The notes beneath the pieces were generated by a model. The model was not told the origin of the DNA. It searched no databases and saw nothing but the letters and a program-made list of their open reading frames with translations. Of a stretch of 64,000 bases of DNA, positions 62,888-64,000 are shown in pieces (the stretch's first letter is position 1; each line of letters opens with the position of its first letter). Made by a program: the position numbers and the translations under genes. This stretch comes from Lyophyllum atratum (lineage: Eukaryota > Basidiomycota > Agaricomycetes > Agaricales > Lyophyllaceae), in the NCBI GenBank assembly GCA_014905825.1, contig JACGCN010000002.1, positions 62,001 to 126,000 on the forward strand, given 5' to 3'.

Positions 62888-64000
62888 TCAATGCTGGAAA
62901 TGGAACTGAAACCCCCCCTCCCTCCCCCCACCCGCACCATGACTCGCAAACCCACCCCCCCCAGGGAACCCCCCGCCCTGCTGCTGGAAAAAGTGCGCAA
63001 ACGGGTGCTGCCCGCTCGCGAACGGGTGCCCGCCCTGCTGCGCCATGGGGTCGTTCGGGTCGTCGCCGGCGTCTACGCGGGCGCGGAGCTCTATCGAATG
63101 TATCATCAGTGAGTTTATTCGGGAGTGGGGGGGAATGAAAAGAAGGGAGAAGGAGAAGGGGGGAAGGGGGGGGAAGAAGGAGAAGGGAGGAAAAGAAGAA
63201 GGGAGAAGGGGGGGAGACGTATACATACCAGGATTAGAAAGCGTCTCATACGCCTCATTCACAGCAGCCATCTTCGCTTCCGAGCCGCCTTTATCCGGGT
63301 GGGCCGTTTTCGCGGCTGTGCGGCTGTGGGTGGGGTGGGGAGTAAGTATATGCGCGAAGACGGGGGAGAGGAAAAGGGAAGAAGGGGGAAGGAAGAAGGA
63401 AGAAGGAAGAAGGGGGAGGACGTACAAGGCCTTTTTGATCGCCTTGGTATCCGCGTCCCTCGATACGCCTAGAATCTTGTAATAGTCCTTCTGTTTACTC
63501 TGTTTCAGCAGCTTCTGCGCGCGCTGTAGCCGTTGATGGATCTACGGCAGCAGGAGATTAGAGATGAAAGAGAGAAAGCGAAAGAGAGAAAACACCCACA
63601 TCCCGACTACTCTGCCCACTCGCCTCCCACGCCCTCTCCAACCACCTCACCCCCTCCTCCCACTCCCCCCTCCCCACACACCCCTCCCCCACCCCCACCA
63701 ACCCATCCACATCCTCCCCACACCCCTCCATCCCCACCAACTCCCCACACCACCTCTCCATCTCCCGCTTCGTCCCGAGCTGCGTATAGGCCTTACATAA
63801 TGCCCGGACGAGCGTCTGCCGCCGCTGCGAGACCTTGAACGCATCGGGGAGGGGGATCTCGGGAGTGTGCTGCCGTGCTGCGAGCTGTGGGGGGAGGAGC
63901 TTTTCGCGGGCTGTGTGTTCCCTCAGCGCCTCCTCGAACCTAGGTAGGACCTCCCCTTTCTTCCCCCCGCCGGGCGCGACGAGGAGCTTCACGACGCCGC
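62888..64000 (-). CDS. TPR/DnaJ co-chaperone (DNAJC3-like), 5' end outside window
   Basis: Four exons are visible (64000-63600, 63541-63426, 63323-63229, 63090-62888); the start lies beyond the right edge. The first piece encodes helical TPR-like repeats (RFEEALREHTAREKLLPP, LVRALCKAYTQLGTKREM, GRGEWEEGVRWLERAW). The next exons form a J domain: KDYYKILGVSRDADTKAIKK, then AKTAHPDKGG with the HPD motif that stimulates Hsp70, and NEAYETLSNPELRARVDAGD. The C-terminus is Gly/Phe/Gln-rich (HPFAHFFQQQGGGFPGGGGF). This TPR-then-J layout is that of DNAJC3/P58IPK-type ER co-chaperones. A signal peptide cannot be checked because the 5' end is missing. Confidence 0.87.

Overview
The window is nuclear DNA of a basidiomycete fungus, most likely a mushroom-forming agaricomycete. 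The genes are packed on both strands and cut by many short (about 45-70 nt) GT-AG introns and micro-exons. The protein families are typical of agaricomycetes: DUF6593, a seven-helix membrane family, heme-thiolate peroxygenase, hydrophobic-surface-binding HsbA, small secreted cysteine-rich proteins and an ER-type DUF2236 oxygenase. All gene models were built by hand from exon translations and checked for splice phase. No database search was run.

Left part (1-10,000): housekeeping genes. These are RVB1 (AAA+ helicase), a DUF6593 protein, HAP5 (CCAAT-binding factor subunit), a divergent pair of ribosome-biogenesis genes GRC3 and TSR2 sharing a 248-bp promoter, and a small protein with a mitochondrial-type N-terminus. 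From 10,000 to 24,900 the DNA is gene-poor. It holds a 2.06-kb non-autonomous Mutator-like element with a target-site duplication, a seven-helix membrane protein, a decayed RQC1/TCF25-like fragment, several proteins of unknown function and a tandem segmental duplication of the 3' end of one of them.

Centre (24,900-36,450): two unusual architectures. A minus-strand gene at 24,901-28,460 encodes two copies of the Cdc48/p97 N domain plus D1 AAA module fused head to tail, with no D2 and with both Walker B glutamates replaced. At 33,872-36,445 a DUF2236 (mpaB/rubber-oxygenase family) gene abuts, and may be spliced in frame into, a cis-prenyltransferase; the first family is known to cleave polyprenyl chains and the second makes them. 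Between them lie an HsbA-like secreted protein and the first member of a cystine-knot-like family.

Right part (36,450-64,000): four identical tRNA-Ile(AAT) genes lie scattered across the window (one at 21.4 kb, three at 37-43.6 kb) plus a tRNA fragment. There are also MTA phosphorylase, an SH3 protein, a peroxygenase, and a GH3 beta-glucosidase gene split by a 6.92-kb Mutator-like transposon. The transposon has a 9-bp target duplication, and its single large minus-strand gene joins a GCM-type zinc cluster, transposase core, ubiquitin-peptidase-like domain and PHD finger. Five small secreted proteins with a six-cysteine knot-like pattern (30.8, 37.5, 58.4, 59.8, 61.7 kb) all share one intron position, and a tiny last exon supplies the sixth cysteine. 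The window ends inside a TPR/DnaJ co-chaperone gene.
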